This document shows, piece by piece, positions 11,973 to 24,654 of a DNA stretch of 64,000 bases (position 1 is its first letter; each line of letters opens with the position of its first letter). Source of the stretch: Thysanoteuthis rhombus. Its lineage: Eukaryota > Mollusca > Cephalopoda > Oegopsida > Thysanoteuthidae. The position numbers were made by a program, and so were the translations under genes. The notes below the pieces were generated by a model that did not search any database, was not told where the DNA came from, and saw only the letters and a list, made by a program, of their open reading frames with translations. The DNA lies in the NCBI GenBank assembly GCA_963457665.1, contig OY735209.1, positions 57,199,519-57,263,518 of the forward strand, written 5' to 3'.

Positions 11973-13234
11973 TGTAAAGAGGGTTTTTTTTTTAACGACT
12001 GCCAAGTAAAAATAAATTGAAAAATGCCTTCTCTACAACATCTGTTGAGTTGATGGCTCCTTAGAATGGCAGGAGGGAGGGCGGTAAAAAAAAAAAAGAG
12101 AAGAGAGCGGGAAATAACGAATGAAGTGAACGCAAGAGGAACAGGGAAGAAGATCGTGCAAAATATGCCCTATCAAAATCTATAAGGTCACCAAGAACAG
12201 GTAAGCACAGCAACTAATTTTAGAACAGGGCAGGTTATTTTTGGAGATGGTTAAATTGGGCAAATAAGCGATGTAACACTAGAAATTTAGCCGAGAAGAG
12301 AAAGTGGGCGGGAGTCACTTGAGAAAGCTTAACCCACTCATTTATTTTTAAATGTTCGTTTCGTAATTACAGGAAAGGAAATAATTGTCAAGACTTATAG
12401 TCGGAATAAGTGAACTCTATATGAATTCAATTTAAACATCAACCGGTGAATAAGACCTACAGGCTTTTTGGTTAAACTCTTATAGGGACGCTGAGTAGAA
12501 TAATTAGAACATCCTTCCACCTGGAAACTTCGACGTAAAAGTTAGCAAGACTAATATACAGTACCAAGTTAGATTTCAATTGGTGTCTGACATTGTGGCC
12601 TTGTGCCTCACTACGCTAAGCTTAAGTTAATACCGATGTATCAATTTTCATGAGACGTTTGATTATGTTTCACCCAGTCTATTTTCTGGCCTTTCATCGA
12701 GATTTATGTTTGTGAATGTGGAGCGGAAGTTTTCACAACTATACCAGGAGATGAGACAAAGTAACGATCCCAAAGACGATCGTAAAGCATTACTATCGCA
12801 TTGGTCAACTAACTATATCTCGTCATAAAAGAATATATATTAACTAGCTGAAATCCCACCCATTAGCTAAAAATTCGCCCTGAGTGAGATCTAAATGGAG
12901 GACTTCGGTCCCAATATGGGGACATAGATTGGAACTTTGTATTTATTGTATCATGCAAAATCATCACCATCGTGAGCTCTTGGACCATATTTAATTAGAA
13001 TATCTCGGAGGATTTCACAAAAGATACGTGAATTGTAGTTTGATGAATTGGGATTAGATCATAATTATTTGTGTGAGCGCGAAACAAGACCCCACAATAT
13101 TGTTCCAAAAAGCAAAAAAAAATTTCACTTTGACCCCCCATCCTAGGTTCATTGAGCACACATGCCAAAATTGGTTGAATAGCTCAGGTGGCTTCCATAG
13201 CATGACAGATTATCAGACAAACAAACTTACAGAC

Positions 13235-13239
<5 letters not shown>
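11973..13239. other. No gene seen
   Basis: Mixed-composition sequence without recognisable coding, RNA or repeat structure. The last 130 bases (about 13.13-13.24 kb: CCAAAATTGGTTGAA, then ACAAACAAACTTACAGACATCACT before an AT run) resemble dispersed invertebrate repeats that end in CAGA-type and AT microsatellites. Confidence 0.4.

Positions 13240-13281
<42 letters not shown>
13240..13281. repeat. AT microsatellite
   Basis: About 21 AT dinucleotides directly after an ACAGACATCACT stretch. Confidence 0.95.
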
Positions 13282-13285
<4 letters not shown>

Positions 13286-13636
13286 GCCTACTGCACTCAT
13301 CAACAACCGACAATGTTTTTTCAAGGAATTATAAAAACAAAAATTTACATTTGAATAAATTATTTTCCCATTATCCAATCAGGTTTAATTGTTTTTAATT
13401 CCAACCAATAATCACTTTGTATGTAGGATGACGATCCATCAGGCTTACCTTTTTCTTTTAACTCTTAAATTCTGTTCCTGAAAACTTTTGAAGTATTTTG
13501 AGATAATACAAGTATTAAAATATGGGAAAATTCACCAACTATAGGTAAAAGTAGAGAGAAAGAAAAGATAATTAAATTGGGAAATGATTGCACATATAAT
13601 TCTTGTAATCTAGGGAAAGAAGAGGCGGAAACAAGA

Positions 13637-15181
13637 AAAAGAAATGAGAGAGAGAGAGAGAGAGAGAGAAAACGAAAGAAATAAGAGAGAGGGAGAGAGA
13701 AAACGAAAGAAATAAGAGAGAGGGAGAGAGAAAACGAAAGAAATAAGAGAGAGGGAGAGAGAAAACGAAAGAAATAAGAGAGGGAGAGAGAAAACAAAAG
13801 AAATCAGAGAGAGAGAGAGAAAACAAAAGAAATCAGAGAGAGAGAGAGAAAACGAAAGAAATCAGAGAGAGAGAGAGAAAACAAAAGAAATCAGAGAGAG
13901 AGAGAGAAAACGAAAGAAATCAGAGAGAGAGAGAAAACGAAAGAAATCAGAGAGAGAGAGAAAACGAAAGAAATCAGAGAGAGAGAGAAAACGAAAGAAA
14001 TCAGAGAGAGAGAGAAAACGAAAGAAATCAGAGAGAGAGAGAGAAAACGAAAGAAATCAGAGAGAGAGAAAACGAAAGAAATCAGAGAGAGAGAGGGAGA
14101 GAAAACGAAAGAAATCAGAGAGAGAGAGAGAGAGGGAGAGAAAACGAAAGAAATCAGAGAGAGAGAGAGAGAGAGAGAAAACGAAAGAAATCAGAGAGAG
14201 AGAGAGAGAAAACGAAAGAAATCAGAGAGAGAGAGAGAGAGAAAACAAAAGAAATCAGAGAGAGAGAGAGAGAGAAAACAAAAGAAATCAGAGAGAGAGA
14301 GAGAGAGAAAACAAAAGAAATCAGAGAGAGAGAGAAAACAAAAGAAATCAGAGAGAGAGAGAGAGAGAAAACAAAAGAAATCAGAGAGAGAGAGAAAACA
14401 AAAGAAATCAGAGAGAGAGAGAGAAAACAAAAGAAATCAGAGAGAGAGAGAGAGAAAACAAAAGAAATCAGAGAGAGAGAGAGAGAAAACAAAAGAAATC
14501 AGAGAGAGAGAGAGAGAAAACAAAAGAAATCAGAGAGAGAGAGAGAGAGAAAACAAAAGAAATCAGAGAGAGAGAGAGAGAAAACAAAAGAAATCAGAGA
14601 GAGAGAGAGAGAAAACAAAAGAAATCAGAGAGAGAGAGAGAGAAAACAAAAGAAATCAGAGAGAGAGAGAGAGAAAACAAAAGAAATCAGAGAGAGAGAG
14701 AGAGAAAACAAAAGAAATCAGAGAGAGAGAGAGAGAAAACAAAAGAAATCAGAGAGAGAGAGAGAAAACAAAAGAAATCAGAGAGAGAGAGAGAAAACAA
14801 AAGAAATCAGAGAGAGAGAGAGAAAACAAAAGAAATCAGAGAGAGAGAGAGAAAACAAAAGAAATCAGAGAGAGAGAGAGAAAACAAAAGAAATCAGAGA
14901 GAGAGAGAGAAAACGAAAGAAATCAGAGAGAGAGAGAGAGAAAGAAAACGAAAGAAATCAGAGAGAGAGAGAGAGAGAAAGAAAACGAAAGAAATCAGAG
15001 AGAGAGAGAGAGAAAGAAAACGAAAGAAATCAGAGAGAGAGAGAGAGAAAGAAAACGAAAGAAATCAGAGAGAGAGAGAGAGAAAGAAAACGAAAGAAAT
15101 CAGAGAGAGAGAGAGAGAAAACGAAAGAAATCAGAGAGAGAGAGAGAGAGAGAAAACGAAAGAAATCAGAGAGAGAGAGAT
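13637..15181. repeat. 1.5-kb GA-rich satellite, 26-38-bp units
   Basis: About 45-50 tandem units, each an (AG)n run of variable length followed by the constant segment AAAAC(A/G)AAAGAAATCAG. Variants are ordered along the array: the 5' units carry AAATAAGAG and GGGAGAG; then AACGAAAG and AACAAAAG units mix; from about 14.22 to 14.92 kb nearly all units are AACAAAAG; the 3' end returns to AACGAAAG and gains AGAAAG before it. The minus strand gives long open frames of Ser, Leu and Phe (SLSLSLISFVF) that are purely repeat-derived. Strong purine strand asymmetry could favour triplex formation; that is inference. Confidence 0.95.
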
Positions 15182-15855
15182 ACATTCAACAACAATCCAC
15201 TTATATAAAACACAATTCGTGTGCATGTGTGTGTAACACTTTTTCAATGAGTGCACAGATACAACATTATGATCCTAGACAAGAGAGCAGCAGATTGACA
15301 TTTTGATCCCATACTGAGCACAGAGCTAACACACTGATCTTAGGTAGAGGGCTGGGAAGGAAAACTTTGATCCTAGACAGAGGTCAAAAGATACGCTGTT
15401 CCAATACAGAAGAGCCAATCTATACATGAATAATTTTAACAGTTTTACATTGATATGAAATAAATATCAGCTGAAAATAGTTAAAATGAACAACAGGTAA
15501 AATGACCTGGAAATCAAATTTTATACTTGAATCAAAAATTGAATTTCCACGTCACTTAACCCATTGTGTACACATACGTAATAGATCAAAGTACAAGTCA
15601 AATGTGAAACGCATAGCCAGTAAGTATTATATAGTCTCAGGGTTACGTGCTGCACCCAATCAGTTAAGCTGTTAATGCATGTCTACCCATAATTATATGT
15701 TGTCACGGTGACTGTCTATTCCAGAATGGAAAAGGGCTGCCCATAATTAAGTCTCTACACAAAAGTAAATGGCCACAGAGAAAGTGGGTATGTTGTTCAA
15801 CCGAACTCAAAGACACAATAGTAATTCATTAAGAATGACTACGGAGAATAGTATT
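15182..15855. other. No gene seen
   Basis: Flank of the satellite. Two or three loose repeats of GATCCTA(G/C)AC.AGAG between about 15.27 and 15.38 kb suggest a short decayed tandem array; otherwise nothing. Confidence 0.4.
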
Positions 15856-16087
15856 TTAACCCTTTTAACATGGTGGCCGCGATTTGAAAGTCCACATACA
15901 CTAGAGGCCGGGAATACCCACTGCTGACATGTGAGTTTTCTTTACAAACATTGATACGGTCCCATGGCAATCAGGTCAAAATCCCCTGGCCAGATTAGGG
16001 TCGATCACGTATATATATAACATTTGCAATTACATGTTTCTAAATGCATTGGGGTCAGTGTGGAGTAGTTGTACATGGAAGGGTTAG
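15856..16087. mobile_element. Possible piggyBac-like MITE
   Basis: The left end TTAACCCTTTTAACATGG is mirrored by the right end, whose reverse complement is CTAACCCTTCCATGTAC. TTAA/TTAG at the termini would fit the TTAA target preference of piggyBac elements, with one substitution at the right. It is 232 bp with no coding capacity. A second TTAACCC motif at about 15.56 kb is unpaired. Confidence 0.35.
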
Positions 16088-16964
16088 AACATGTATTTCA
16101 TGAGGTAGCTAGCAATATGATCTACTCATAACCAAACTCAATCATATTTTGTCTATAACTTTATAACTTTAATGTAGAATGGATCGCCCAAAAGATGACT
16201 ACATCAAAGATGAGAAGAATAGTTTAAATCATATGAAACAAAAGTTGGTATCAATCATTTTTGTCTGAAACTAAAACTTGAACCGTTTGCTCCAATCTTC
16301 AAAACACGAGTATCAAAAATTGACAGATTCCAGTTTAGTTGGTCCACAGTCAGCTCAGACATAATTTGCTACAAAAAAGATAAATAATGTTCCAATTCAA
16401 AATGTATGATTTTGATTTGTGTCCACATAACTTTCAGTCATAGTAAAATTGACTACAAAAATGACCAATCATTAAAATCATCCATTAATTGATGATTCAT
16501 CAAATGTCTGTCTGCCAGTTCATCTATATTTACTCACCCATTGCAAAAACCACAAGACATAAACCCATGAAATTTTCTGTGTGTATTACAGGCACCCTGG
16601 GGCAGATTTTTAGCAAGTCATTTTTTCAAAATAACCTCTGAAACTAGGCAGAGGGTATCAATTTACTAAATCGGACACATTTTTTGAGTTTGGTTACTTT
16701 CAGCTGTTGAAAAATAGCTTATTTCCAGATTGAGTAGGCATTTTGTATCGTTCTAAAGAGGATAAGTGAGGGGGCAAACTGATTTTTTAAGAGAGGGACC
16801 GAGAGGAAAAGGGGGATTTTTTTTAGATCTTGGGGGGGGAAAAAAAAATGTAAATTTCTCAAGATAACACCGCATTGACAAATGTGACCACAGGAAAGAT
16901 TTTCAGCAAATTGGTTTTTGAAAATTTACTCCCAAAATGATTTTTTTTTTTTTTGTGTCAATTT
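16088..16964. other. No gene seen; homopolymer-rich
   Basis: AT-rich with G8 and A9 runs near 16.83-16.85 kb and T runs at 16.94 kb. The segment 16.56-16.96 kb may be an earlier, more decayed unit of the tandem repeat that follows. Confidence 0.35.
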
Positions 16965-17930
16965 TTTTTTAGAAACTGTCAACCAAAACTATCAACGTTA
17001 TGTTTCTTTGGTTTTCAAGTTGGTCTGGCTGGTTATGCAGGTATTGTACTGGAGTATGAGGGCTGAAGATTCAAACATTTGAAAAAATTATCATGACTCA
17101 AAAAAACTTCTTGTTCTTTAAAAATCCCCCAATCTCAAATGCTTTTAGGGACATGTGTGCGAGTGTGTGTGTGAGTGGGGGAAGGGTAATTTCCAATATA
17201 AGTTTATGCTAAAATGGTCCCTTAGTTCATGTCCTACAACATTCATGCTTATTTTTTTTTTTCAAATTCGGTCTTTTTTAGAGATCACTGCTCAACAGAA
17301 ATAAGAGTAATAACTCATCTGTTGATTGACTGCATCCCATACTGTCAAAAGACTTTTATTACAAGACAATTTCTATTGATCTTGATTCATTTTTATTCAA
17401 TGGAGCATTGTTAATCATTAATTTTCAACTAGTATTTTTTCATCCTAATCAGAAACCGTAAACCAAAACTGCCAACAAGGGTTTCATCAGTTTTTATGTG
17501 GATCTAGCTGGCTCTCTATAAATGTATTGCGTAGTAAGCTGCATAAATGGAACTAGAGAAAGCTTAAGATGAAAAAATTTTCTCCTGATTATGTCTACAA
17601 ACACTTTTGTTCTTTTGACCCATCCCCAACAGGTTTTTAGTGGAGAGGGATCAATTCACAATCAAAGTTGATGCTGAATTGATCCCCGAGTTTCTGTCCA
17701 CCAGCATTTACACTAGTTTTTTGTTTTTTTTAATTCTGTTTTAGTTATCACTGCCCAGAAGTAACTTATTCATTGATCACCAGTTTTCCTTAAATTTTTG
17801 ATTGATCAAGCTCAACACAGCATCATTGGTCATGTGATGGTTTCTCTCGAGTAACCAACCAGAGCTCTTTGTTTATTTTCTGAAGCATTATTTTTCCAAG
17901 ATTGGATGGAGGGGTATCAATTTAAAATTT
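16965..17930 (+). repeat. Diverged tandem duplication, about 480-bp unit
   Basis: Unit 1 begins AGAAACTGTCAACCAAAACT at about 16972 and unit 2 AGAAACCGTAAACCAAAACT at about 17452. Each continues with a CAGTTTTT/TTTTCAAG-type block, (G/T)GGTCT(G/A)GCTGG, GTATTG, AAAAAATT.TC.TGA, TTTTGTTCTTT, an ATCAATTCAC/GTAATTTCCA block and a TTTTTAGAGATCACTGC/TTTTAGTTATCACTGCCC block. A further copy of the second half lies at 58.85-59.07 kb. Confidence 0.65.
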
Positions 17931-20899
17931 TGCATTAGCTTTTTTGTTTTTTCTATCAGGGTATTTTCCAAGACTATGAAAAATGTAGTGTAGTTTATCC
18001 AATATTTTTCATCATTTTAGCTATCTTTTCTATTCAATATTTATCATTGCTGCAGCATGTAATCATAATCCTGTTTTCCTTTCATTAGTACGCCATTTTG
18101 TAACATTGTGTAGAAATATCGTTTACTGTCTGTTCCTTTTTACAGACACTAAGATGTTTTTGCCCTTTATTTGTGTGTATTTTCTTTTTTTCATATCAAT
18201 TCATATCAAGCAATTTTAAAACAGTGAACTTCAAGGAAATATGCTAGTAGGAAACCAATATTTGATTACGAAAAAGTCTGATTGTTTACAGACATGAGGT
18301 TTTGTTGTTATATCAGTATTTATTTGCATCACCTTCATAACAAAATATCGACTAACCTTTCTCATTTATCAAATACTAGCTGAAGTACTTGTCTACACTG
18401 GGTTGAATATTTAAAGAGTGGAAAAAGGGGACACTGACTTATAACTTTACTTTGAGCTGGCAGCATTATAATTGTCTTACCAAGTTAAGGAGCTTGGTCT
18501 GCCCTGCTACTTTATTCCATAACAGGGGATTTCAGAATTGTAAAATAAAGTCCTACAAGCTCAACGGATTCATTTACCATTTATCTATTTGCAAATGTGT
18601 AAAAAAAATCTGAGTACAATCAGGCCTCTATATTTAATGTTCATTCTGGTCACATAAGATTGCACTACTTTTCTGTCAAAGGGGGATCCAACGGGTCACC
18701 GGGTTGTCTATTCATATTAAAAATTTCCAACAAGTACAGCTAGAGTGACACTAAAATCAATCAGTTACAATACTTTCCTTACTATCCCTACCAATTTTTT
18801 TTTGTGGTTGGTGGGCTATTAGTTCTGGTCTTTGTTTAAAGTGTGATAATCATTCTCATATTTAGCTTCTGAAACTCCCAAGCAAGGTCCAACAAATTTG
18901 TTTTTACTTTCTACTCAATATATTACAAAAGCATTTACAAAAAAAATTTTTTTTTTTTTTTAAAAATCTCTCATCCAAAATTCTGCCCATCTCTAAGCTT
19001 CCAAAACAGTTATTCTCCCCACCAATACGCAATAGCTCATGTTTCGCTCAAGGGCAATAAACAAACTCACAAACCAGTGCAATAAACATAGCTTGGCAAG
19101 GCAATGTTCAACCCATGGTCTATGTAAGTGTGCCTACTGTGTATGTCTTTCTAGGTCTGTCTATAATTGTATCCCTACAGGTTACAAAGTAGCTTACATT
19201 AAAAAGAAAAAAAAAGAAAAGATAATTCAGGCACATATGAGGATGGATCAAAAAGTCAGTTGCCTGACACAGTTAATAAAAGAATTTTTCTCTGAAATTG
19301 ACACTGTTTATTGTTTAATCTACATGATTAATGAAGAAACATTGGGTCAAGTGCATTTACAAAGAAAGGCATCATGTTGAAAAATGTGTAAAATAAATGC
19401 TTTTTTTCATCTTTAGATTGCAGACTTATTGACGTTTATAACATAAGCAATGGTTATAAACTAGCTTACAATCAAAGCTTGAAGATTTTGGATAAGACAT
19501 CGTGTCCCTACAACACAATGAAATAGTAATATAATATTATTCCTGGAGCCAATGACCCACATCTTACCTACCATCTTGGGATGCCTCTGTCAGTCTCAAA
19601 AATGATATGCAGCAGAGGAGCAAAATGAAAAAAACTTGATTCATGCCTTTCCAAGAACATTGAAGCAAAAGATCAGTACCTAAGGTGTTCTTAGATTCAG
19701 TCTTCTGAATTAGATAAACCTAGCCAATTCATAACTCTTCTTCGAAATGATTATCATAACATTAAATATCAATAGTAGTAGTAGTAATGCTGCTTTTTGT
19801 GACAGGATCCTTTATTTTATCACTAGGTTAAACCAAACCTTCCAGACTAAAATATCATTTGCATTCAAAGTAGGGAATTCAGTCGCAACTGAAAGAACCA
19901 AAAAGAAAGTAGGTAGAAATAGTGTGAGAATTTGAACAACGATTTTTTTTCAAACAAAGCTGGGTTATTATATTTTTTTTTTTTTTTTTCAAAGCAACTA
20001 GACAGTTCTAGATCTTCTCAACCTCACAAAGCAAAACATCCAAATAAACAGTCATGTTAACAAAACATTGCCTTCGGTGATTCTAGGGGCTTCTTGAACT
20101 CTCTATTCATTTTTTTTCTTTCCATTATACGCTGATCACTCAACCATATTCATTCATGAGCAACAACCAAAAAAAGTAAAAATAATAATGTAAAATGAAA
20201 GAATCTAACAGCAATTCTTCGGGAACACTGTCTAATCTTTCAAGCTCCAGTAACAACAAAAAAAACAACCTTGACCCGTCAGTACAATAGGACATTAGAA
20301 AATGTGAAAAATGCAAACATTCTGTATATTATGCAAGCACAAACAAAAAAGCTAAATCTAGACATGTCTGGAATCTCGTTTGCACACAGCCGGCTTCTTT
20401 CTCCTGACACAAGCTTATCTTGAACCTGGTTGAATCCAAAGCTAAGAAAACTATCTTCCTTATCATGAAGCACATGTACCCTACTTAAAAAAAACTAGAC
20501 CAAAGTTATAATACTGCTTCCACAAAAGATACTGATATTTTTATGGATTGCTTAGACATCAGAGGGGCTACTTGAACATCTTCCCCACCTAGATTTTGTC
20601 AGCTGAACATCTCCCACTCATCACTAAAATAGGCTGGAGGGGGTAGCTGTAAACCATCAAAATTGGAGAAAGTTAATTTAGGAAAGACAATTTATCAATA
20701 AAAAAATTATGTTAGAAGATATTGTTCACTCCTATGAATACATGAATTCTCAATTGCAATGCCAAATCTGTCGCGCCATTATAGTAGGTATCTCTTTGAA
20801 AACAGGATTAGGGTCATACTTATATTTTGAAAAGCTGTTTTGTAGTAACCAGAAAAATACTTAATAAAACAAGCCTGTCTGCTCCACAGTCAAACTCCT
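17931..20899. other. No gene seen
   Basis: AT-rich with T and A homopolymers (18.95, 19.98 kb). One open frame at 19039-19380 (113 codons) begins with Met and carries six Cys, but the composition shift, the Lys run from an A-rich tract and lack of any family resemblance make it unconvincing. Confidence 0.4.
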
Positions 20900-21830
20900 A
20901 TGGCGACCCCTATACTTTTAGTTTAGAATTCGATACAAAACCCTTATTTTAGCTAGATGTCAAAATCATCACTTCCTACAATGACTCCCTATAAAAGCCC
21001 TGAACGTCTTCAAACCAGTTAACTTATACCTTTCTTCTTCTCTGAACATGCGTCCGACAGTCTCTATTCTTTGACCATGACATATATATTGTCTTGTTGT
21101 CACTCATCTTCCTCAATGTAAGAATTCACAAGAACTTTATAGCTACTAAATGCAAATACTACAACCACTATTTATGGCAACCATGCAAACACTGCACTTA
21201 TTTTGCCCCTTTCAGCTCCTTCTTGCACCTAACCTGAACAGACCACCTTTTTATCTTTTTATTTATTGGTCAACTAATTAATTATACCACTCATTACAGG
21301 CACAACTCATCAGGCTCCATTCAATACATTAACCGAACAACATTGGCCCTGTTATGCCACGTGTCCCCTAAATTCTAATTCTATCCTATATCCCATTTTA
21401 ATGCATAGGAATGATCTAGGCCTAACAGGCCTCTTCCCATCTCTTCTTTACATGATCAAGTGAATTGATATTTCCATTAGATGTATTAGTGCATTGAATT
21501 TATCTCTCATTTTTCACATCTAAATACTTGTATGTGTCTTTTCTTCACTCCATTTATTATCTGCATCCACATGCATACTTGGTGCGCATGTTCTCTGTAC
21601 ATCTCCGTTTCTCCTCCAACTTCTCCAGAGATGTCAGCACGTGGTGCCAACCACCACACCACATGGAGACAAAATCCTTTGTCTCCGACTACATCTCACC
21701 ACATCTAACCGACAGCTATTTTCTACTCTCTATATTTCTTATAACAGATGACCTTGATAAATATATAAGTAACATATTTCTTACACTCCGCTCAAATTTT
21801 TATTCCAACTGAAGATGATTACTGCAATCC
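20900..21830 (+). repeat. 0.9-kb dispersed repeat, copy 1
   Basis: Matches 24.66-25.60 kb in the same orientation. Shared blocks in order include TTTAGTT.GAATTC.ATACAAAA, ATCACTTCCT, TCTTTGACCATGAC, CAGCTCCTT..TGCACCTAA, ATTATACCACTC, ATCAGG(C/A)TCCATTCAATA, TGTTATG(C/T)CA(C/T)GTGT, ATTCTAATGCATAG-like, AGGCCTCTTC and GTCAGCA(C/T)GTGG. The left end has a TATAAAAGCCCTG sequence (about 20.99 kb) that could be a TATA box. The two copies could be ancient long terminal repeats or two independent insertions; with 3.8 kb between starts and no coding interior, the latter is at least as likely. Confidence 0.65.
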
Positions 21831-21944
21831 TTGCATTGTATGTATGATTAATAAAAATTATAAAAATACATTTTATATTAGAATGAAATTAGCTTGTGCA
21901 TATGTATTTGAAAATTTTTTCTTGATATCAAAAACTTGTCAATT

Positions 21945-22110
21945 TAGCTCAGTCAGTAAGACAGCCTCCAAGCAATCAGCTAGTCATGAGTTTAAATCTT
22001 GGTAGGTGATTGTAAATTTTTCATATCTATTTGCGACCCTAATTTTGGTGAGGATTATTCTTGTCAATTTTTGACAATGTGTACAAGCCAATTTGATTAT
22101 TAAAGCACCC
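21945..22110 (+). mobile_element. tRNA-derived SINE head
   Basis: TAGCTCAGTCAGTAAG at 21945-21960 is a good A box and GAGTTTAAATC at about 21988-21998 a degenerate B box, 43 bases apart, as in a tRNA. The segment that follows (GGTGATTGTAAATTTTTCATATC, then GCGACCCTAATTTTGGTGAGG) would be the SINE body. The acceptor stem does not pair, so it is not a working tRNA gene. 3' end undefined. Confidence 0.45.
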
Positions 22111-22993
22111 TTTCCCTCTAAGATCACTATAAAGTAATCAAACTACTAAATATTTTATCTCAAATCCTACATAGAAAAAAAGTTTGACCACTTTATTTCT
22201 CTTTAAAAATCTAAATAAAGCCACAATTTAATAAAAAATTCAATAAATATTGATAAAGTGGAATGAGCCCTGGAACTCTTTCCTGAACTATTTTTAATTT
22301 TGATGAAGGTAACAAGCTCAACTTGTAAAAAAATCTCAACAGGAGGAAATGAGCGGGGAGGAAATGAGTGGGAAGCAATATTGTGTTACACCAACCTTCC
22401 AAGTAGGAAGGACTGATCGGCCTGAAGAAAAAAATAAAATCAGCATTAGAAATTTAGGCTTTTACTTAGACTCGAACATTGGCCTCTGGCATAAATGAGA
22501 AATACATAAAACTAATTTGATGCCTGAAATAGTTTGTTTTTTTTTATTAATACCATATTTGCTTACTTAGCCAGTATTTCTAGAATCTATAAACACATTG
22601 TTGATAGCATTTAAAATTTATCCTTCTAACCAAGCAAACATTATTGATACAACAGATCTTGGATTGAATTGTTAAAAACAAAAAAAAAATTTAATAGAAA
22701 AAACAAAATAAAACAAGACAAAAATAATAAAAGATGGTTTTTTTTCCATATTCTTCTCATTGAAGTACTATAGAAGGAAAATTGTCCTGTTTGGTTCTGA
22801 ATGTGGGTAAAAATTTTAAAGATTCTGTTATTTCCCCAACCCCAGACCTTTTTTTTTATCTACAGTTAATTTTTCACAAAAATATTCAAAATCTATGATC
22901 ATTTTGAGAATCATTGGAAATACTAAATAAAGTTTGATATTTGCTTTTTAAAAGAATATTTTGCTTGCATTCAATGCCATTCTGTGAAGAAAG
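22111..22993. other. No gene seen
   Basis: AT-rich with A runs near 22.68-22.73 kb; no feature supported. Confidence 0.4.
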
Positions 22994-23175
22994 GATAGCC
23001 AGTGTATGCATTTGGGTGTAACTGCGATAACATGGGGAGGATTTTTTATGGTGAATGTTTATCTTGTGGCTCTGATATTCAAGCTAAGCATAAAGCAAAT
23101 GTTGAACAGGCTGAGAATTTTCCAAAATTGTCTAAGATAAAATTTGCATCCTATGTTTCTAACAAATCACTATAG
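22994..23175 (+). pseudogene. Short coding-like remnant, possibly GIY-YIG-like
   Basis: An uninterrupted stretch of about 58 codons ending in TAG reads VYAFGCNCDNMGRIFYGECL, then SCGSDIQAKHKANVEQAENF, then PKLSKIKFASYVSNKS. The order Cys-x-Cys, a Tyr-Gly-Glu block and KHKANVE is like the start of GIY-YIG endonuclease domains (which often read C-x-C ... YIGET ... KEHK). A stop lies just upstream of the conserved part and no start codon is obvious. It could be a piece of a retroelement endonuclease or a host-derived exon fragment. Confidence 0.35.
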
Positions 23176-23679
23176 TAAAGATTTATTTGCTTCCCCACAA
23201 AGGTAAAATGCGACATTTGTTTTCATTTTTTGCTCGTGTCTCTTCATAATACGGGGGACTCACACACTTATCATTTATAAGTGTTTCCAGAAATAGCCCG
23301 AATCCATCAAGGTGTGCCTTTGATCCAATTCCTTTTAGTGCAATGGGGAGGTACTCTAGGGGACTAAGCTCTAAGAGTTGAAAAGGTGATCCTTAAGAAT
23401 ATTCCAGGTGTCCCACCAGGATTCCTAATGGAGACCGGTCAAAAAGCTTCAGTCAAAATGCAACCTGTATGATACAAACAATTGCAGGGTACAATATTTA
23501 TCGGTCAAGCAGCAATGTGTCGAATGTGTTGTATTTCAACTGAATTTGTACCAATTACATAATTTACTCCAACATTTTTTTTTGTAGATTTGGATGATCA
23601 AAGGTTTGATACTGATTTGTCCTTCATTTCTTACCATATGTCACAAGAATAAGTAATCATTTATTTTTTTTCAAATTAT

Positions 23680-24065
23680 AGTGATGTAATAAGCAATACT
23701 TGTAAATGAAATAAGTAATATTTTAGAACAATTTTTACAGCTAAAATGAGTAATATCTGTTCATCTTTGCTTTGATGTGATCCAAAGAATCATACAGAGT
23801 CTCTAAAGAGTTTAATTTTTAATCAAAATGATATAATTATGTCTATCAGATTTCACAATCATGAAATAGTAGAATTCTTTCGCAAATTTGAATAAATAAA
23901 AGCTTTTAATTCCATTATTGCATTAATATAGATGAATATGTTGTTTGTTAAACCTTCTAATTGAATATTATATTTTTTAGAGCCTAAGTATGAATGAGTA
24001 AATAAAGTAAATGAGTTGAGTTCATGATTAACTTTTAAACATTTAAAAGATCAACTCATTTCTTA
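23680..24065 (+). repeat. Dispersed repeat R1, copy 1
   Basis: Shares with 46.60-47.00 kb, in order: AATAAGTAATA, ACAATTTTTACA, CTTTG(A/C)TTTGA-type, ATCATACAGAGTCTCTAAA / TCATGCAGAATCTCTAAA, TATAATTATGTCT, ATCAGATTT, AATAAAAG.TTT and TTTTAGAGCCTA(A/T)GTAT. Also shared in part with 37.5 kb. No coding capacity; family unknown. Confidence 0.65.
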
Positions 24066-24654
24066 GAACTAAACAAAACCAAATGAAAAGATTTCATTCT
24101 TATTTAAGAAGATTTTGGACCACACTAAAGAACAACAAAAAAAAAAACAAAGCAAGTATGCTAATTTTTTATAAGGAATGGTCTAAAAGGGCTTGTTATC
24201 CTAAGTATGGCTCTGCTGTGGAATATTATAATAGATGAAATTTATAAAAGAATTACTGCATCGAATGCTAATCAATTTCTAGTTCCTATTTGAGGCATAC
24301 ACAATAAGGAAACCAAACATAAAATTGTACATTTCCCTTAGATTATATTGATGAAAAATTTCTGAAATTAAAATGATTTGATCAAGAGCTTTCAGTGTGT
24401 AACACAAATACAATTTTCTATCAAGGATACATCTCATTTCTTTTTCCAGGTAGTATCCAAAGAAAATGCAGAAAATGGTGGTGAAGATACTAATCAAACC
24501 CACTCAATATACTATACCATATGGATTGTAGACTAGAGGAAGTCAATAGAATGAATGAATCAAAAAGCCCCCAAAACACTTGGAATGATAATAACTTATA
24601 GAAGATAAATTTTTTTTTTTCAAATAAATGCTTGCTTTTTAAGTGATCTAAACT

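Noticed and set aside
13465-14492. Long minus-strand reading frames rich in Ser, Leu and Phe
   Set aside because: They are translations of the GA-rich satellite, open in more than one frame, with unit-length periodicity and no gene-like composition.
13637-15181. CRISPR-like repeat-spacer appearance of the satellite
   Set aside because: The 'spacers' are variable GA runs, not unique sequence, and the setting is eukaryotic.
19039-19380. 113-codon frame with several Cys as a secreted peptide gene
   Set aside because: No signal peptide, Cys spacing unlike known toxins or defensins, and a Lys run from an A-rich tract.
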